A stretch of 64,000 bases of DNA, taken from contig OX388351.1 in the NCBI GenBank assembly GCA_947579665.1, positions 60,024,939 through 60,088,938 of the forward strand, given 5' to 3'. This document shows positions 1-12,300 of this stretch, one piece after another; position 1 is the stretch's first letter; each line of letters opens with the position of its first letter. The position numbers and the translations under genes are program-made. The DNA comes from Sympetrum striolatum (lineage: Eukaryota > Arthropoda > Insecta > Odonata > Libellulidae). The notes beneath the pieces were generated by a model. It was given only the letters and a program-made list of their open reading frames with translations. It searched no databases and had not been told where the DNA came from.

Positions 1-1463
1 TTTTATGGAATTGGTACATATTATATATTGTGACTTTGCCATTAAAGGTTTTTAATATAAAATTCCACCAATTACGCTTGACAATATTTATTCCATAACA
101 CCTCTGATAAACGCAGTCAAGGAGTTCACGATCCCGAAATCAAAGTGCTCGTAGCGATTTTAGTTTTCTCTCCGTGTTTGGGGAGTCTCCATCAATCACC
201 CTTCGCAATTATCAAATAATCTCCCTCTCTTAACCATCGCCTGTCACAAAGTGGATTTTAAGCGCTGAACCCTCGCCCTCGAGTACGAGACAGGGTACAA
301 GCCCTGCAACATCGTTGCGAGAGAAACTTCCGAAGATGTTTTGATGAGCTACCACGTTCCTGTCTGAGCGGGTGAAGTGTTGTGGCCTGGAAGGGGTCAG
401 ACGTTATAACGGGTGAGATGGAAGTGATGAGATAGTCCCACGTTCCCGCAGGATGGATTGATCCTCGAATTCCCGACTTTCACGACCTTCTTCTGTTTAT
501 CGCCGGGAATTGTTGACGCATCTTGCGAATCCTAAACGTGAGGGGAAATCCAAAGTCGACGTGTTTTTCGGTTTGAGGGAACGACGACGTCTCTGCGACA
601 TGCTTCCATATTCTGCGGAGTTTTCGAGAGATGGGTGTTTTCGACGTATAAGGGATTTGTATGACGTATTCATGCCGGCTGGGATGATATTCATCCACTC
701 GGCAATACGTTCGGGCGAATAAAGTTGATCAAAATGGGATCGGAGATGTTTATAAGTGCATCCGTCTTTCAAGGGATTTTTGTCTTAAATCAAAGCGTTG
801 TTCGTTGCAATAAACTGAATAACGTTTATCTCCCAGAGTTCCCGTATTACGAATTTTATCGGCTGTGCGGGAAGTGAGGAAATCTCATTAAATTGTGCGA
901 CTTTATTTAGCCTCAAACCAAAGGCAGAAGACGTTTGATGACATATAAGTCAGGTAATCTAGAAATAAGGAAGGAGTTTCAGAGAGTATGAACCTATCGT
1001 AAGGTGACGTATGATGATATTTGTCATAGTGCGATATCATTATAAGAGTTGGTGCACTAGAGTAAAGGTTATGGAAACGAATTATCTTAAATTTGATCGA
1101 ATAATCTTACGTTCTGATATTATTCTCCATTTTCCATATTTTATTACTGCTGCGCCTGGCAGGGGGTTCTAATACAATAATTACATAACCAACATTTCGA
1201 TGGTTATCTAATTGTTATAATCAATCATGCCATCTCAACGATTTGTTAATTACCATCCCAAATTGCAGCTGTGCGTAGTTCAATGTGTATGCCGTTCAAT
1301 TTTGTAAGCAAATAGATCGACAATCTATTCGCCCTACTGCGGATATTGAAACGGCGTTTATGAGAGATTCGACCAGATTTACGATTGGATACACCTACTT
1401 TATCCTAAGAGATGTATCTATGCGATCAAAATTCATTTATTGGGAGTTGAGATTACTGGAGGG

Positions 1464-1478
1464 TATATATATATATAT
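1464..1478. repeat. (TA)n microsatellite
   Basis: A short uninterrupted TA dinucleotide run in AT-rich DNA. A similar (AT)n run lies at 12573-12588 and a (TTA)n run at 53503-53522. None has any visible coding or regulatory context. Confidence 0.9.
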
Positions 1479-2796
1479 CGAATATTTCATAGCGCTGAAT
1501 AAAATTTCGTATTCGTCGATTAAAATTAATTTTTCGAAGTGAATCCTAAGGAAGCCTTCGTAAAGACAAATTTTCAAATAACCATGCTTTATCATTAGTG
1601 AATTTTATATTTTATAGGAAGCATTTAAATTACATTACACTTACTTACTAGTAAATATTGATTAACATCGTGTTAAGAGTTCCTATTTATAACGAGAAAA
1701 ATAATAATTTACGTGTTTTAATAATAAAATTTATATTCGTAGTATAATTTCCTGGAATAACGATTCAACATTCAGCAGCAGGCTTTTATATTCGAACTCC
1801 ATCCAATCATTTCATTTAATACTTTTTTTCGGTGATTTCATCCACAATAAAGCTCTCCGGCGGATATATAGAATCTTTATTCAAATTCATCGCCGGCCTC
1901 TGACCCGCAAATGTGCATTTTATCCCAATGTTATTCCTCACCTCAGACGCGAAATCAACTTTGGGACTTACAGAGAATTCCCAAAACTCTCTTTTCCCTT
2001 TTCAGCGAAGTCTCTCAATACCCTTCGCTCCGAAAGAAGTTCAATTTTCTCCTCTCATTCCCCGCAATATAAATTCACTAACGCCCCGGCCTTTCTCTCG
2101 CCGGGAATACTTTCCCGATCGACCCGTTCTAATATAGTCTTATTTCCGACGAACTTTTGATTGACGGGAGCATCAAAGTAAGGAAGCGCTGTGGACGATG
2201 TGACGGCTCCTGGAATGACTAGGACGTGCCCTGGGTCTTAAGGAGGGGTGAATATATTACAACGGAAAGGACTTTGAATAGCATATTAGATAACTCCTCC
2301 GCGGAATGAAAGTATCGCTCCGTTAGATAGAATGAATTTTTGAGATGTTTCTGTTCCGGATCTCATTTTAATGCGTGAGAGAAATAAAATAACTTTAAAT
2401 TCCAGGGGATAATTGATTCAGCTCGTTTACTCAGCTAGAAATTGCTCGCTTTATGAACTGCGTTGAAAATGATTGCGGTATCTTTTGGTTGACAACGCCC
2501 GTGTTATCTTTACCAAAAATGTATATATTATGCAATTCAGTTCGCGATATACTGTGGAAATTGGATGTGTCAAGGGCAATGGAAGTAATAGTGGATTGCC
2601 TCAGTTGCCTCAGACAATCAGTTTATTCTGTTGTATTGTTGAAAGTTCTTCGACTGCTTAGGTCGTCTATTTATTTTAAAATTTGATATCGAGGAATAAA
2701 ACTCCGTGAGATGGATTGTAGGGCAAATAGCTTGTCGTAGTACTTTATCTTCTCTACCCTTTATTGACGTATTTTTGAAAACAATCACTGAATTAG

Positions 2797-2837
2797 TAAG
2801 TACTTAACTAAGTACTAACTAAAACTTAAGTACTTAA
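2797..2837. repeat. Clustered AAGTACTT palindromes
   Basis: The motif TAAGTACTTA at 2797-2806 recurs as CTAAGTACTA just downstream and as the perfect palindrome TTAAGTACTTAA at 2826-2837. This is probably a small degenerate tandem array. No element boundary is visible. Confidence 0.6.
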
Positions 2838-2990
2838 TCGATCGGATCGTCCTTTACTTTATGGAAATTCGTCCTCAAAATACAAGATTTATACGCAACT
2901 GAAGTTGAGACGAAATTATTTATCAATAAAGTTTTTTTGTAATTAATTTTACTAAATGTTGTAGTAATATCTTTTTGAAAATGTTTATCT

Positions 2991-3051
2991 CCATGGCGGG
3001 ATGATTACCATGCCTGTCTACTAAGAACCCAGGTTCGATTCCTAGCTAACA
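2991..3051 (+). repeat. tRNA-derived SINE relic
   Basis: An RNA polymerase III B-box match, GGTTCGATTCC, lies at 3032-3042. It is preceded by an A-box-like stretch (TGGCGGGATGATTA) and by a region resembling an anticodon arm (CCTGTCTACTAAG). The spacing between the arms is too short for a working tRNA and the acceptor stem does not pair. I read it as the head of an old tRNA-derived SINE. A chance B-box match is the alternative. Confidence 0.45.
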
Positions 3052-4373
3052 ATATCTTTCTTCGCTCAGAGAATGAATTTAAATATTCTTTCATCTTTAC
3101 TGTGCATTTCATTCATAGTAATTTTCAAGCAAATAGTCGTTTCTGAGGACGTTGGGGGATAAATAATTGTACATAAATTTATGAAACAAAGGAGCTTCAT
3201 CCTGGTGAGGAAAGGCATTTATATTCTTTAGAAGCTGCTGATTATATGACGTGAAAAGTTTGGAATTCTTCAAAATCCCGGCATGCATTGTGCCGATCGA
3301 TAGGTCTCTATCATCTTCAGCCTCTCTTTCGCGGATCGAACGCGGAACTTGGGATCACAGTTTTCCCACTCGTCGCCCTCAAATTCAAGAGCCGAGAAAT
3401 ATTATTTTAGCTGAAGAGGTGGCGCGCGAGTTTTAAGGCGTATCTCAGGCGCTCGTTTTTAACGCCTCCGCCCTTAAATAATTCACAAGTTTCTCCGTCC
3501 GGGAGTTTGAAGTCTCTCTCAGCGAACGGGAGTGAAGTTCTCCTGATATCAGGCGTACAAAGTGCCAAAGTGCCCTCGTAGATGGCTGTTCCCTTCTCAA
3601 GTCCCCTTGCTTTCAGTTATTGATTCCCACTGCAAGGGCGAGGGGATAGGGGGTCCCCTTCCAGTAACCATCGTCAGCACCTCCGATTCACCCTCTTCCT
3701 CGGCCCTTCTCTCTCTTCATACTAACGAGGCCCTCTTTCATCCCCTCTTCTTCTTCAACCCCTTCTTAGAATTCAGGATCGTCTTCGACCAAGTCCGGCT
3801 CGGGAAGGATGGTAAGACCCGGACTTACGCCGCTCCCATTAGCGTCACCCCGGGGTTGCGTCGTCGATCATCACTCCTTCGCTCTTACGTTACGCGGGAC
3901 TATTTCTAGGTTCTGAGAGCGACTGTTCCTTGAAAGATGTGGTAATGCCCGGGCTTGCGTCGCGACTGTTAACGTCGACTCTAAGTTGCATCGTGTGTCA
4001 TTCGGGTTGGTTGTGCCTTCTCCAGAATCTTCTCGAAAGTCGGGAGTTTACCTGCGTTGATGGCCACCGATGCAAAATGTACGGTAACGTCCTCGTCTCA
4101 GTCCACGTTAGATGAGGTTGTGCGTAGATTTACGTAATAGTCGCTGAATGTCTTTTGCCATCTGCGCCAGAATCCTTTTCTCGGGTAAGTTTTCGGGCTT
4201 ATATCGGGGCTTTCAGTGCGAAGATGCTGCCGTCTTCAATTAGGGAGAGCAACCAGGAAATATTCTATGTTATGACTCAAAAATATATTTTCTATCAACA
4301 ATGCACTACTTTCATCCACCGAAAAGTCACGCGCATAGCTACGATCTTGCATTACACTAAATTTCTTGATATA
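3052..4373. other. No recognisable gene; GC-rich block
   Basis: About 3250-4140 is GC- and CpG-rich with open frames up to 115 codons (3562-3909). The predicted peptides are low-complexity, Ser/Pro-rich and unlike any family I know, so I do not call them. Nothing else is seen. Confidence 0.55.
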
Positions 4374-4495
4374 CTAGGGTGGTCTGAAAAGTTTCCGACG
4401 CCAGATTTTTCAGAAATCTTCAGAAAATTTTCAGACATCTTCAGAAAACATCTCGAGAAATGACGAAATGTCGGAAACTTTTCAGTCCACCCTTG
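4374..4495. mobile_element. mariner-type MITE, 122 bp
   Basis: The element is bounded by imperfect terminal inverted repeats of about 26 bp at 4374-4399 and 4470-4495. They share the core CTGAAAAGTTTCCGAC and begin CTAGGGTGG and CAAGGGTGG respectively. A TA dinucleotide flanks each end (4372-4373 and 4496-4497), which is the duplication expected of Tc1/mariner transposases. The 70-bp interior has no coding capacity and holds several near-repeats of TTCAGAAATC/TTCAGAAAA. The small size, TIRs and TA duplication together make a non-autonomous mariner-type element the best call. The superfamily is inferred from structure alone. Confidence 0.75.
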
Positions 4496-4796
4496 TACAT
4501 ATTAGCAAGAAGTTTAGATCGTTGGAATACTGTAATATTAATTACTATGCATTACGTTCTTTCTGATCTCGAATATTTATTCTTTGATTTCTTCAAATAA
4601 ATACGAGATTTACTAAAATTCCATACCATAATAATGTAATAATCATAATAATAAAACAATCATAATTCAAAAGTAATATCCGATAATAATTATTATTACG
4701 ACTTAATTTATTATTCTGTATTCTTCGTGTTTTACATATCATAACCCTGAAGTTAAGTAGTTATTCATTGCGTATATCACAAATGTAAAATTTCTA
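4496..4796. other. AT-rich, no feature seen
   Basis: This is very AT-rich DNA with no gene, no inverted repeat and no tandem array that I can support. Confidence 0.6.
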
Positions 4797-4804
4797 TTAT
4801 TCTT

Positions 4805-4870
4805 AGCTTTTGTTTCTTAGGGTCACTTTTCATATCGGATATGAATCGTGGACCCTAAAAAATAAAAGCT
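4805..4870. repeat. 66-bp palindrome (small foldback)
   Basis: The sequence folds on itself around G4837. The left arm 4805-4836 pairs with 4838-4870 with a few mismatches and a one-base bulge; AGCTTTT and AGGGTC on the left match AAAAGCT and GACCCT on the right. A 9-bp direct repeat TTATTCTTA lies at 4797-4805 and 4874-4882 and could be a target-site duplication. It could be a tiny foldback element. As RNA it would form a hairpin of pre-miRNA size, but nothing shows that it is transcribed. Confidence 0.6.
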
Positions 4871-4882
4871 TTCTTATTCTTA

Positions 4883-7611
4883 ATAATAGTATGCTAATAT
4901 CATGAAGCACTGTTGTCGTATTCTGGATCTCACGATCTATCCATCATGCCTTTAAGCTTACATTTCCTCAGTCAGATATCAATCTTAAGGGGACGATATC
5001 GACAACTGCGGCACAGTAAATATTTCATTCTTCGATAAATTGGCAGCCACACTCATTCATTCCGCGCGACTGCAGACGCAAAAAGATTGCATTCCTTCCG
5101 ATCCTAATGAAGGAGTGGATCGATTTTTCGAGCATATTTCACCAAAGGTATGCCCCCCGAATCGGTTTCGTTCCTTCCGTCGCCAGAACCCCATTTTTTG
5201 ATCGTGATTGATCGTCGGAAATTCAAGTGGCAGGATGCGATTCGTTTGTGCCGATGGGGAATCCGCGATAGGCTTATCTTCGTATTTTTTGCTTCCTCCC
5301 CCCGCCGACAGAGCGCGCTCGCGAGGGGGGAGGCCCGTTTGTAGCTCCGTTGGTAGGTAATTTATTAATCGATGGTCATCGATTGGGAGTGTGACCCTTT
5401 GGCATCGGAAGATCTACCGTTTGTGCATTTTCCACTCGACCATGAGAATCTACGCAGTCCGGCTGGGGACGTGAAGGATAGGCCCTGGGCGGCCGAACAA
5501 GTGTGAATGAATGATTTAGCGGTGTCAAGACATCGGTTCTCGATCAGGATTTAATTGGCTCCTTCCGAAACTAAATTGGTCCCCCATTTGACCTCAATGT
5601 CGATAGATTTTGTTTCCTGAAAATTAAGGTTATTGCTTTTAATTGTAGCCTTTATGCTCTATAAAGAATATTGCCCATTACTGTTGCCCTATTTCAAACT
5701 ATGGCTCGTCCGAATACGCATAAAGAACGTCCTTATTGTCCACACACAAAATGCACGCAAAAATCATTTTTTTTTCATTCAACTTCAATAAATAATTTCA
5801 TCTACTTCTAAATATTGGATGATGAACTCAGTCCGATTTCAGTAGTTGTCTTTTTCATCGATGATATTGAAAGGTCAGTTCTATTCTGTATAAATATTGA
5901 ACAAAATGTTATTCTGAAAAAATTTTAATTTCTAAAGAAACTATTTTGTAGACCTTTGGAAAAATATAGCGCATAAATCAATCTCAGAGCCAGAATACAT
6001 AATTTACTTTAAATCCCCATGCGTGCTTTAAATCGGCCTAAAATGTGGTATTTTCGAGGATATGTATGTGGATAGGCTACTCGTTTTGTCAATATCTTGT
6101 TAGATTTGACGAATAAGTTCAAGGATTAAGAACCTAGAGCTCTAAGCAAAGATAAAATTCGGTTGAAATATTTAAGTCTGAAAAATAAATGGAGGAATAA
6201 AGAAACATTTCCCAGCCTTTTTATAATCGGCGATTAAATAGGCTACTATCTGAAAAAGGCCTGACAGGTAGGTAATTATGTTGCCCATGAATATATTCGT
6301 TGGTATATTCATTCATAATGTTTAAACCTCCATTAATTTTATTTAGTTTTCTTTCTTAAAGTTCAATTGATATTTTTTTACGCAAAGAAAGAAATGATAA
6401 AAAAATTTAACTCGTACCACGATATACTTTACGATATATGCCCTTTACGTCATTAAGTACTAGCAACTAATCGTGCCAGAAAAATTTGTTTTATTTGCTA
6501 AAAACTCTTCTTTCGTGACTTCTTAATGTTATAGTTACTCATTCAATAGATAAGGTATTTATGTTAGAAAATGTTACGTATATTCCCATGGATAAGGCCT
6601 ACAAACACACACAAATATTAAAATTCATATTTAGTCCTTTCCAAAGGTTTAGTTGTTTTGTTTAATACCACATGTTTAGATCCCTAAATTATATCGCTGA
6701 AGGTTATAAAGGTTCCTTTTGGTTTCTTACGTCTCTTCTCTCTCGAATTTCCTCATTTTACTCTAAAGCCCTTTCATATGAAGTACTTTCCGTGCTGGCA
6801 AAGGCAGGAATATTTCACGTTCATCTCCCCGTCCATTAACCAAAGGAAAAATGTATTCAGGTGCCCCCGAGGCTTCGTGATTCGCTTCGATTTGGGAGAC
6901 GAGAGTTGGGATTGGAGGAGGCGCATACGTAAATGTCGAATCAACCGCAGTGTGCGCGGTTTTACGTTTCTATTCCATCCGAAAAATCTACATGCGTAGT
7001 ATTGCTAAGTAGTGATATTTGCTACAACTTTACGCCATCTCTGTCATTCCATGATAAAAGTTTTCGGTTAAATTAGGGATTATAGTGAAAAAGTGATTGA
7101 AATAGGCTTTCATATTGCTAAACAATTCACATATCAGTGATAACCTTTAATTGTGATAGATTTGGATTAAATTAATGTAATTGATATTAATTTAACTGTT
7201 TTATCTAATTTTCGTGTCCAATCCTTGCTAGCATGTGTACGAATACAAATATATGCATACAATCGACTTCATATACATTAACACAAATTGAAAAACTGTG
7301 TATATTATTACTATTATCGACAAAAACATTATGAATGGACCAGACGTCCTTGGTGATGTAAAGATACAACGCTGCATGCATCTGCATCTTCAAAACTGAA
7401 CAAATTATATCAAAAAGATATAATTAGTAGAGATGTTTCGCCACCAAGATTATTTTTCGAACTAAAATAGTATTGGTATTTATGGAGTATTTGGAATTTT
7501 TTTCATCTTCACGGTTTTTGTAATTCTATGATTATTATCTTGATGGAAATGAATGTCTGATTACAAATTACCGATTAATTCTGTGGATAGTTTTAAAACA
7601 AAAGTTGAATC
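4883..7611. other. No recognisable gene
   Basis: GC/CpG-rich blocks lie at about 5040-5560 and 6730-6980. The intervening DNA is AT-rich. Open frames are under 75 codons. A 9-bp hairpin (ATGAATATA paired with TATATTCAT) lies near 6288-6313 and a GC-rich hairpin at 5295-5333. Nothing more is supported. Confidence 0.55.
5295..5333. repeat. GC-rich hairpin
   Basis: CCTCCCCCC at 5295-5303 is perfectly complementary to GGGGGGAGG at 5325-5333. The loop contains the palindrome GAGCGCGCTC (5311-5320). It is a strong DNA or RNA hairpin in a CpG-rich block. It has no U-tract or gene context that would make it a terminator. Confidence 0.7.
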
Positions 7612-7662
7612 TGGGTGAGCTGGGTTGTGGTTGGTTGGGTTGAGTTGGAGTTGTTTGGGTTG
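7612..7662 (+). repeat. G-rich (GGGTTG)-like degenerate repeat
   Basis: Irregular repeats of GGGTT, GGTTG and GAGTTG with four GGG runs occur on the plus strand in about 50 bases. The spacing between GGG runs is long, so a two-tetrad G-quadruplex from the many GG pairs is more plausible than a three-tetrad one. It is not the insect telomere repeat TTAGG. Confidence 0.6.
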
Positions 7663-9219
7663 AATTTAATTAATTCTCGGAACGCGAAGGGGATTTTAAT
7701 CTCCCTTGAATTATACATGGTACTATATTCATCCATAAAAAGATAATTCAAGAGAATAGCGGCGAAGTAGTGGCGGCAGATCGTCCTAGGCTCATAACTA
7801 GCAAGTATTTACGTATTTGAAAGAGTGCAATGCCGTAGTAGAAGACAAGACCAATATACTCACAGGCCGTTCCGATTCCATACGAGTTCGATAATCGATT
7901 CCATTCGAGATTCAATTCTAAAGAAAACGAGCGGTCCGCAGGTCCTCGGTAACTCCGCCATTCAAAACTGCAATATGAGGCAGAAATGGTACTTCTCAAG
8001 TTCTGACGCAAAAACAAGAATTCGACGAAACACGGCAGACGTCAACCCAACTGTTTATAGCCGGGGATTCTTTCAGCTCCACAGAAACGCGATTTGCTCT
8101 CCGAACGTAAGCGCTCGTTTATTTCAATATCATGAAAGCGAACGACGAGTTTGAGTGGGCAAAGTCCGTTTGAATAACCGCGTCGAAAATCTCATAAATA
8201 GCGAGAGGAAATTATGAAACGGTCCCTTTAGAAGTGGGAGAAATGCAGGGCACAAATGGATAAAGCGAGGGCCTTCCGCGGAGTGGTCTGTTTGTCCGGA
8301 AAATTGGTGGATACGATCAGTGGCGATGTTGAAAGCGCCCCCCCACGAGAGGGAAAATTCAAAGCGGTGGTTCGGCCGCCCAATTTTATGCTCCCATCCC
8401 CATTTATTTACGCCGTACTAACAAGGAGCCGATCGGCCTGCAGTACCTTGCGTTCGGCCTTAAGCGAACTTTGAAGTTTTGTGATCAAGGAAAGGCCGTA
8501 ATGAGGGTTCGTTTTGGAAACCCCGTTAAATATTTATTCGTTGATCATAAGCATAGCCAGCATTCTTATTTCGTAAGATTCTGCGTAAATCCGTCATCAC
8601 TAGATATTAAATAAACATTTAGAGTAATTTAAGAGCAATTTTTCTCTCTCGACTAAGATGGCAACTCAAGTGAAATGTTATTCTTTCGGCTAATATAAAT
8701 AATCCGATCAAAATTTTGATCTCAGGAAAATAGATTTTAGAATTTGTGTTCTAATAAATAATCGAATAAGTCCTTGGTTTCGTTGCAGTTATGCATCATT
8801 GGCTCAAGTATTTGGCTTTTCGTAAAATTTGCCATTTATAATAAGCAGAAATATCCAACCATCATGCTTTTCTAATTCATTGAACATCATCGATTAGGAT
8901 GTATCGAAGGCACGTTATTTCCTTGTCTTTAGTACTGTGTGAAAAAAATTGAAATTAGTAGGGTTAAATTCGATTAGCTCTTGCTCATCAAATTATTTTG
9001 CGATTTTAGTTAGCCTAGGTTGCAAGTTTAAGATAGAAATATCTCCTAGCTTTATGCTCATGTTCGTTTGATGGAACGTTCAGTTCGGAAGTTATGGATT
9101 ATTCTCATTATCATCCTCATTCACAGAGGTAATATTTTAATACATACAACTTTATTTAAGAGAATTTTAGTTTGACCAATATATTTTACAATTACCCCTT
9201 CATTTAACAGCACAAACAT
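7663..9219. other. No recognisable gene; CpG-rich block at about 7740-8500
   Basis: Open frames of 89-109 codons lie on opposite strands across 7748-8154 and overlap each other, so neither is credible. From about 8500 on the DNA is AT-rich with nothing seen. Confidence 0.55.
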
Positions 9220-9290
9220 CAGTGCACTACCGAAGAGTTGAACCCAAGACCTTTGTGTTGATAGCAAACAGTACGACACCGAGTCCGGCA
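9220..9290 (-). repeat. Second tRNA-like segment of a possible dimeric SINE
   Basis: On the minus strand this segment carries a B-box-like GGTTCAACTCT preceded by GGTCTTG, the usual layout of the 3' half of a tRNA-derived head. It lies immediately downstream, in minus-strand order, of the tRNA-like unit at 9300-9363. It is degenerate and no full cloverleaf can be drawn. Confidence 0.3.
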
Positions 9291-9299
9291 AAAATGTTT

Positions 9300-9363
9300 A
9301 TCCGTTGTGGGGATCGAACCTACGACCATCGGATTCCAACGCTATCCACTGCGCCAAACGGAC
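9300..9363 (-). repeat. tRNA-like (Arg-like) pseudogene or SINE head
   Basis: Read on the minus strand, the ends GTCCGTT and AACGGAT form a 7-bp acceptor-type stem with one G-T pair. The A box is TGGCGCAGTGGATAGCG, with a D stem of GCGC against GCGT, and the B box is GGTTCGATCCC. The T stem pairs with one mismatch. Only 15 bases separate the D stem from the T stem, against about 22 in a tRNA. The anticodon arm is therefore deleted or merged with the variable loop, and this cannot be a functional tRNA. A tRNA-derived SINE head or a tRNA pseudogene fits best. Confidence 0.6.
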
Positions 9364-12300
9364 ATAAAAGCAAGGGTTTGCATTATACTGATTTCGCATC
9401 AAAGTGTTCGAATTACTTCAATATACCAGTCGAGCTTTCTTCCAATTGCCCTTGTTAGGTAATGAGAGCCAATGGAGGGTCGGTTAACAGAATCATGCCA
9501 CTTAATTACGGGTGGAGGATATCATTTGGAAGTGCAGCTTGTTTCAATCACATTAACCAAACATGCAATTAGGCACATAACTCTGTATGAGCTTGCAAAA
9601 CGTATCTTGTTATTCAGCCATATGGTCTAATACCTCGTGTGAAAGGCATAAATAGAACCATCCGGGTTCTGCTGCGATGGAAACACGAGCTAAAATAGAT
9701 ATTTCTTTGATTTCCTTCGGCCCGATCATTACCTCCCTCGCGATTTCTCAAAGCAAAAGTTTCCAGTGAACCACAAGAGTCGCTTCCCATTCGAAGTTGA
9801 CGTGGGCCGCCGCCGAAATGTCGCGCAGGATTCCGCCCAATCGATGGGGACCGCTTTTCGTAAAAAGCTTTCCAGAGCAGCTTTGCAGGAACTCCAATTA
9901 ATTGCTTCGCCCGAAAACTTTTCGAGCATTGCAGATATGAATGATTAACCGAGATAGTTTCGGAACTCCTTCTCATTATAGAAAGCGACAAGATTCTTGA
10001 GTTCGTTAGAAGAAGAGAAGGATTTGGAGACTTCCAGAGAATCGCATCGACGCTGCGAGGCACGAGTGTAAAACTTGGGAGTTATTGTTGATTGATTTGA
10101 TGCTCGTTTAAGTCCCTCTGTGAAAGATATTTCCTACTCCAACTTTCGTTCGATGGTGTACGTATAGTTATCCGATAATTTGTTCAACATATGCTCTTCT
10201 CTGCAAGGTGGTCTCATGTTTGATATCCAACGTTGGCGAAGTTTTCAGTGGAACCTGCATTGCTACGTTATGGCAAGTTCTCTGAATACAATATGCTCCT
10301 TAGTTTATACAGTTGCGGCTAGCCTATGCAAGATAGCATTCGTGTCTGAATGAGTTCTGCATCCTCTCGAATGAAAGCCTCTTTTTATGTCATTGTTGGG
10401 GATCGTTTTCCTGCAAATGCAGACTGAAAATATTAGAGACCATTTCCCTAAAAACGCAAACTTTGAAAACAATCAAACTTTTGACGTACGATAGATTATG
10501 TTCACAGCTTAATTTGAATAATGGTGTTTATTGTAGCATATAAGAATATTTCGATATAATTAAAATCGTCTTGCTAATTTCTCTTAGTTTATGATAGAGA
10601 ATTTCAGCTGACCCTTACCACCAAGGTCATATAACAATACATTTTTTTTCTTTCATCAATCGATAACATTTCCAGCTAAATCACGTTGCTTGGTAACAGT
10701 ATCATTCTGGTAATAGATTGTTTTCTGAAATAGGTTATACTTCCTGTATAAATAAGAATACTTCACATAAGTCAGAAATAAGAATTCTTCTATACATAAT
10801 ACTGAACGTCTTTTGCTCGCCTATCATACTCCCTGTTGAAAACCTCTGATAACTTGTATGATTTGCTGAGTTATGATTTTGTTCAAAAAGTTGATCGTCT
10901 CATATAAGATCTAAGTGCTGGTTTGGATAGATTTGAGAAGCATTGAAGTGTACCGTAGCGTCTTCAGCTCTAAGTACCCGCACCGCACTCGTAAACTTGC
11001 GAGCAGAACTTCGCGCAAGTGGCCAGACCGTACGGCTTTCTTCGATAAGGAAGCGGTCCGAGAAGTTATTAGTCTCTCGTTGAATAAATGTATCGCAGAG
11101 AGCAAATAGTGGCGAGCTACGCAGTCCTCTAAATCTCCCCGTCTCAAGTTATCACAGTCGCATTAAAAATCGATCCTCGGGCCATCCCGCACCGGATGTG
11201 GAATAACAATGTCCCCAAGCGTCCATCTTAGGCCATTCGCCCCTCCTGCCTCGTCAACAAGCCCCACGCACGAGACCCCACATCACGTGTATTCACTCCA
11301 AAACGTCGTTCCTACGAAGTTATGTGGAACTATTGCCTAATCCAGGCCTTAATTTATTCCGCCGCGTCGGACGGAATCAATATGCGGGGAAAAAGTTCCT
11401 CCCTCCCAGATGAAGAGTGCGATGTGCCGTAAATGGTAAAGCAGATATAACCCAAGTGCGGAAACTTATTTATAGCTCCCCTCCGAAAGCCGCAAGGTTC
11501 CCGGTACATGTGCTGCAAAGAGCTGGCCCCCGAGGCAAGGGAAAAACAATATAGACCGACCTCCTAAGGTGGAGGGTGCGGAATAGGAGGGGTTTTTCCT
11601 TTTTTCTTTCTGCCTTCTTTTTTCCTTGCGGTCTGTCGAAATAAAGGTGAGGTTTGCTTCCTCGATGGTATGCCGTGCGTGTGGTATCGCCTCCCTTAAT
11701 ACCGACGGCTTAGGCGCACATGTTGTTACGCCGTCCCTCCGCGGCGCGGCGCTAGGGTTGCCTCCCACGCAGGGCTGCCAACGTGGCGAATTGGTGGCTA
11801 GATTGGGTGATCTGGTGTTAGATAAAATATGGTAGTTGTGTGACGCATGTAGAAGTGAGCTCTTTTACTGGAACATACGAAGTTCCAAAGGAAGTTAGTT
11901 TCATGTTCACATATGAATTTTCTATTTAGATTCATTTCATGTATGCTGCCTGTATACCAAGTCTTATAAGATGATAATTTAATCTACCATGAGTTGGGAT
12001 TAACGTATTGAGATGGGTGGAGTAATAAATGTGATGTACAATTCTTAGGGGAGTAACTGTCGCCATTACTGATTCATTTGTTTGATAGCCGTTAGATCCG
12101 TGCATCATGATACATTACAGTTGTTATATTCTGACTATTAAAATTGGAAGCACAAGTGCGAGATTTTGTAAGCATTTGAGGATCTTCTCTGTTTATCGAT
12201 ATTTGCTTCATTTTCCAGAAAATCGATTTATAAAGTAGAATAAATACTAAAATAGACAATGATAATAATTTACCACCTTTGTGGTTTATAATTCAAAGAT

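Larger units (their letters stand above)
1..2990. other. No recognisable gene; mixed AT-rich and GC/CpG-rich DNA
   Basis: I see no gene here. A CpG-rich block lies at about 130-720 and another at about 1840-2220. Open frames in them are under 95 codons and overlap in several frames on both strands, as expected by chance in GC-rich DNA. A TA microsatellite lies at 1464-1478. The rest is AT-rich and featureless to my reading. Confidence 0.6.

Noticed and set aside
7612..7662. Interstitial telomere repeat
   Set aside because: The words are GGGTTG and GGTTG in irregular order. No run of TTAGG or TTAGGG is present.
9614..10063. 149-codon minus-strand frame
   Set aside because: Overlapped by frames on both strands and unlike any protein I recognise.
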